A stretch of 58,125 nucleotides of DNA from IMCC26077 sp964561165 (GTDB lineage Bacteria; Actinomycetota; Actinomycetes; Nanopelagicales; Nanopelagicaceae): contig CAZLOJ010000005.1 in assembly GCA_964561165.1 (NCBI GenBank), positions 1 through 58,125 on the forward strand, written 5' to 3'. The notes under the pieces were generated by a model. It made no database searches. It saw only the letters and a program-made list of their open reading frames with translations, and was not told the origin of the DNA. Both the position numbers and the translations under genes were made by a program. Positions 56,211-58,125 of this stretch are shown here, piece after piece. Numbering within the stretch: position 1 is the stretch's first letter; every line of letters starts with the position of its first letter.

Positions 56211-58125
56211 GTGTCTACCGAACTTAACGAAGTGAGCGTTGCAGAGCGAACCGTAAGGGCTCGCAAGGGCCTCTGGATAGCCATCATCATCGTCTTTGGC
56301 TGGCTGGCTATTGGGGGAGTCTCGGGTCCAGTCTTCTCGAAGATCTCAACCGTTCAAGAGAATGACAACTCGGCTTTCTTGCCAGAGAGCGCCGAATCAA
56401 CGTTGGCGAGCAAAATCACCGTTAAATTCTCCGATCAATCCTCAGATCTCCTGCCCACCTTGATTCTCTTCCTCGGCGAGCTCAATCCGACAACAAACCC
56501 GGAGGCGTTTGCGCAGCTCAATACCTATGCCGCGTCTTTAGGTTCGAAGATCCTTCCTGAATCGAAGAAACCGCTGAGCCAATACTTCGCACCGGGAGCG
56601 CCCCTCCAAGCTATTCCTTCAGCAGATGGCAAAGCCGCGCTCATCAATGTTCAGTTGAATTCCAAGATTGCTGGCGAAAATATTGAAGAGAAACCGCTGC
56701 TGCCACTCATTATCGATTTCATCAGAAGTGATTTGGAGAAAGAATTCGCGAAAGCGGGAGTGGAAACGCACGTCACGGGCGCCGGCGGAATCTTTGCTGA
56801 TCTTTTTGGCGCATTTGGATCCATTGATACCAAGCTGCTCTCAACTACCTTAATCGTAGTTGCCATAATTCTAATTGTCGTTTACAGATCTCCATTGCTT
56901 TGGATACTCCCATTGTTTACCGCTGCAACTGCTCTGGGTTTTGCCACCATGATCGTTTACTACTTGGCAAAAGCAGAAATCATCGACTTAAATGCACAGA
57001 CTCAAGGAATCCTCGACGTTTTGGTTTTAGGCGCCGCGACCGATTATGCCCTCTTGCTGATTTCGCGCTATCGAGAAGAACTTCATAAGTACAAATCTCG
57101 TTTCGTGGCTATGAGCGTCGCGCTTCGAGGCGTAGTTGAACCGATTGTCGCATCCGGTTCCACCGTCATTGCCGGCTTAATGGTTTTGCTCTTAAGCGAT
57201 CTCTCAAGCAACCGGGGATTGGGTCCCGTCGGTTCAATAGGCATCGCGTGTGCAATGTTCGCCGCTCTCACTTTATTGCCTTCACTGCTAGTACTTTTCG
57301 GTCGTTGGATCTTTTGGCCAAAGAAACCACGTTTTGAAAGTGAAGACGAGAAGTTATCTGGACTGTGGGCCAAGGTTGGGGATTGGGTCGATCGCAAACC
57401 TAAACCTATTTGGATTAGCACTGCGCTCCTACTTATCATTTTCGCTGGATTCTCGACCACACTTAAATCAGATGGTTTGGCACAAACTGATGCATTCACA
57501 ACTAAGCCTGATTCGGTCATTGGTTTGGCCAAACTCGGCGAACATTTCCCAAGTGGTGAAGGAACGCCCGTGGAAATTGTTGTCAAAGAGAGTGATTTGC
57601 AAGCGTCGGTTGCAGCAATCGCTCAAGTAGAGAATGTCGCTTCAGTAGTGCCGGTGACAAAATTTGATCTGGCGACCATGTCTCCGACTAAAGATGTAAA
57701 AGTTGTCGATGGCTCCGTCCTTCTGCACGCAACTTTGGACGTTCCCGCTGATTCGACAGAGGCTAAAAACACCATTCCACTCATTCGTGAGGCGGCAAAG
57801 TCAGTAAATCAAACAAGTTTGGTAGGCGGGCAAACCGCTATCGGTTATGACGTCGATCAATCGTCACGTCGTGATAATCGAGTTATCATTCCAATCGTCC
57901 TACTGCTAATTGCTCTTATCTTGGGAGTACTCCTACGGAGCATTCTCGCGGCAGGGCTACTACTTGTCACAGTAGTGCTCTCCTTCTTGGCAACCCTCGG
58001 TGTGTGTGCGCTCGTATTCGAACATATCTTTGGCTTCAAAGGCACCGATGCGAGCTTCCCACTCTTTGCCTTCGTCTTCCTCGTGGCATTGGGTATCGAC
58101 TACAACATATTCCTTATGACTCGCG
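56211..58125 (+). CDS. MMPL/RND-family membrane transporter, N-terminal part
   Basis: The frame opens at GTG 56211 (MSTELNEVSVAERT) and is still open at the window edge, giving 638 codons. One N-terminal helix is followed by an external domain (about 45-215). Then helices carry the MMPL signature LGAATDYALLLISRYREEL (about 280-298) with the conserved Asp-Tyr pair. A second external domain and a second helix bundle follow, with FLVALGIDYNIFLMTR at the edge. Related proteins export lipids or drugs with proton motive force. GAGAGGAC lies about 11 bases before the GTG. Confidence 0.9.
   Translation, partial: MSTELNEVSVAERTVRARKGLWIAIIIVFGWLAIGGVSGPVFSKISTVQENDNSAFLPESAESTLASKITVKFSDQSSDLLPTLILFLGELNPTTNPEAFAQLNTYAASLGSKILPESKKPLSQYFAPGAPLQAIPSADGKAALINVQLNSKIAGENIEEKPLLPLIIDFIRSDLEKEFAKAGVETHVTGAGGIFADLFGAFGSIDTKLLSTTLIVVAIILIVVYRSPLLWILPLFTAATALGFATMIVYYLAKAEIIDLNAQTQGILDVLVLGAATDYALLLISRYREELHKYKSRFVAMSVALRGVVEPIVASGSTVIAGLMVLLLSDLSSNRGLGPVGSIGIACAMFAALTLLPSLLVLFGRWIFWPKKPRFESEDEKLSGLWAKVGDWVDRKPKPIWISTALLLIIFAGFSTTLKSDGLAQTDAFTTKPDSVIGLAKLGEHFPSGEGTPVEIVVKESDLQASVAAIAQVENVASVVPVTKFDLATMSPTKDVKVVDGSVLLHATLDVPADSTEAKNTIPLIREAAKSVNQTSLVGGQTAIGYDVDQSSRRDNRVIIPIVLLLIALILGVLLRSILAAGLLLVTVVLSFLATLGVCALVFEHIFGFKGTDASFPLFAFVFLVALGIDYNIFLMTR

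Noticed and set aside
1..58125. CRISPR arrays, IS elements, prophage, tRNA or rRNA genes
   Set aside because: No repeat-spacer pattern, transposase, integrase, phage gene or recognisable tRNA/rRNA sequence was seen; gaps are too short for most.

Overview
The window is a very gene-dense stretch (no gene-free gap above about 250 bases, no tRNA, rRNA, IS element or CRISPR array seen) from an actinobacterium with moderate GC. The family content is diagnostic: HrdB/SigA-type sigma factor, SepH, DUF3000, DUF3159, DUF4191, DUF4193, DUF7455, the CeoB/CeoC TrkA pair, inositol-3-phosphate synthase, a PimB-like mannosyltransferase and the glnA-RDD-DUF4191-lipA-lipB block. Core gene order resembles that of Streptomyces and Mycobacterium, but neighbours overlap or abut, several genes are trimmed (ParC has no C-terminal domain), and many starts look leaderless. 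This suggests a streamlined, probably aquatic lineage (acI/Nanopelagicales-like); that placement is inference.

Layout. 1-14393: housekeeping core: end of the primary sigma factor, topoisomerase IV (parE, parC), SepH, inositol-monophosphatase-type phosphatase, acyl-ACP desaturase, dUTPase, two TrkA proteins and a TRAM-domain RNA methyltransferase. 14421-25786: aconitase, DXP synthase, a beta-oxidation pair (multifunctional FadB/J-type protein plus thiolase), FTR1 iron permease, RNase D, DUF3000 and a RibD-like reductase. 25899-33328: envelope and lipid block: NlpC/P60 hydrolase, glycosyltransferase, acyl-CoA ligase followed by a sensor-less histidine kinase and NarL-type regulator, SRPBCC protein, glucokinase and PlsC. 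33342-38732: LysE exporter, uracil/xanthine permease, then a PadR-ino1-enoyl-CoA hydratase-SDR run.

38740-50976 is the most accessory part. A NikMNQO-type ECF metal importer is transcribed away from an esterase-uxaC-uxuB operon, with a perfect Nur-like (nickel regulator) palindrome between them. Facing that operon is a three-gene UxaA-like set: a SAF small subunit, a 270-residue half-protein and a full large subunit. Divergent from it, a SAM-IV-type riboswitch precedes an amino-acid ABC importer operon that ends in an N-formylglutamate-amidohydrolase-family enzyme. This makes a sulfur-regulated uptake-and-hydrolysis operon, possibly for methionine derivatives, and it is the best candidate for an undescribed system here.

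51049-58125 returns to the core: glnA with a GlnR-like site upstream, an RDD membrane protein, DUF4191, a PlsC-like acyltransferase, lipA, lipB and the start of an MMPL transporter that runs off the window. A recurring signal is a TANNNT hexamer 6-7 bases before the start codon at 17 genes, read here as leaderless -10 elements; it fixes several start codons.
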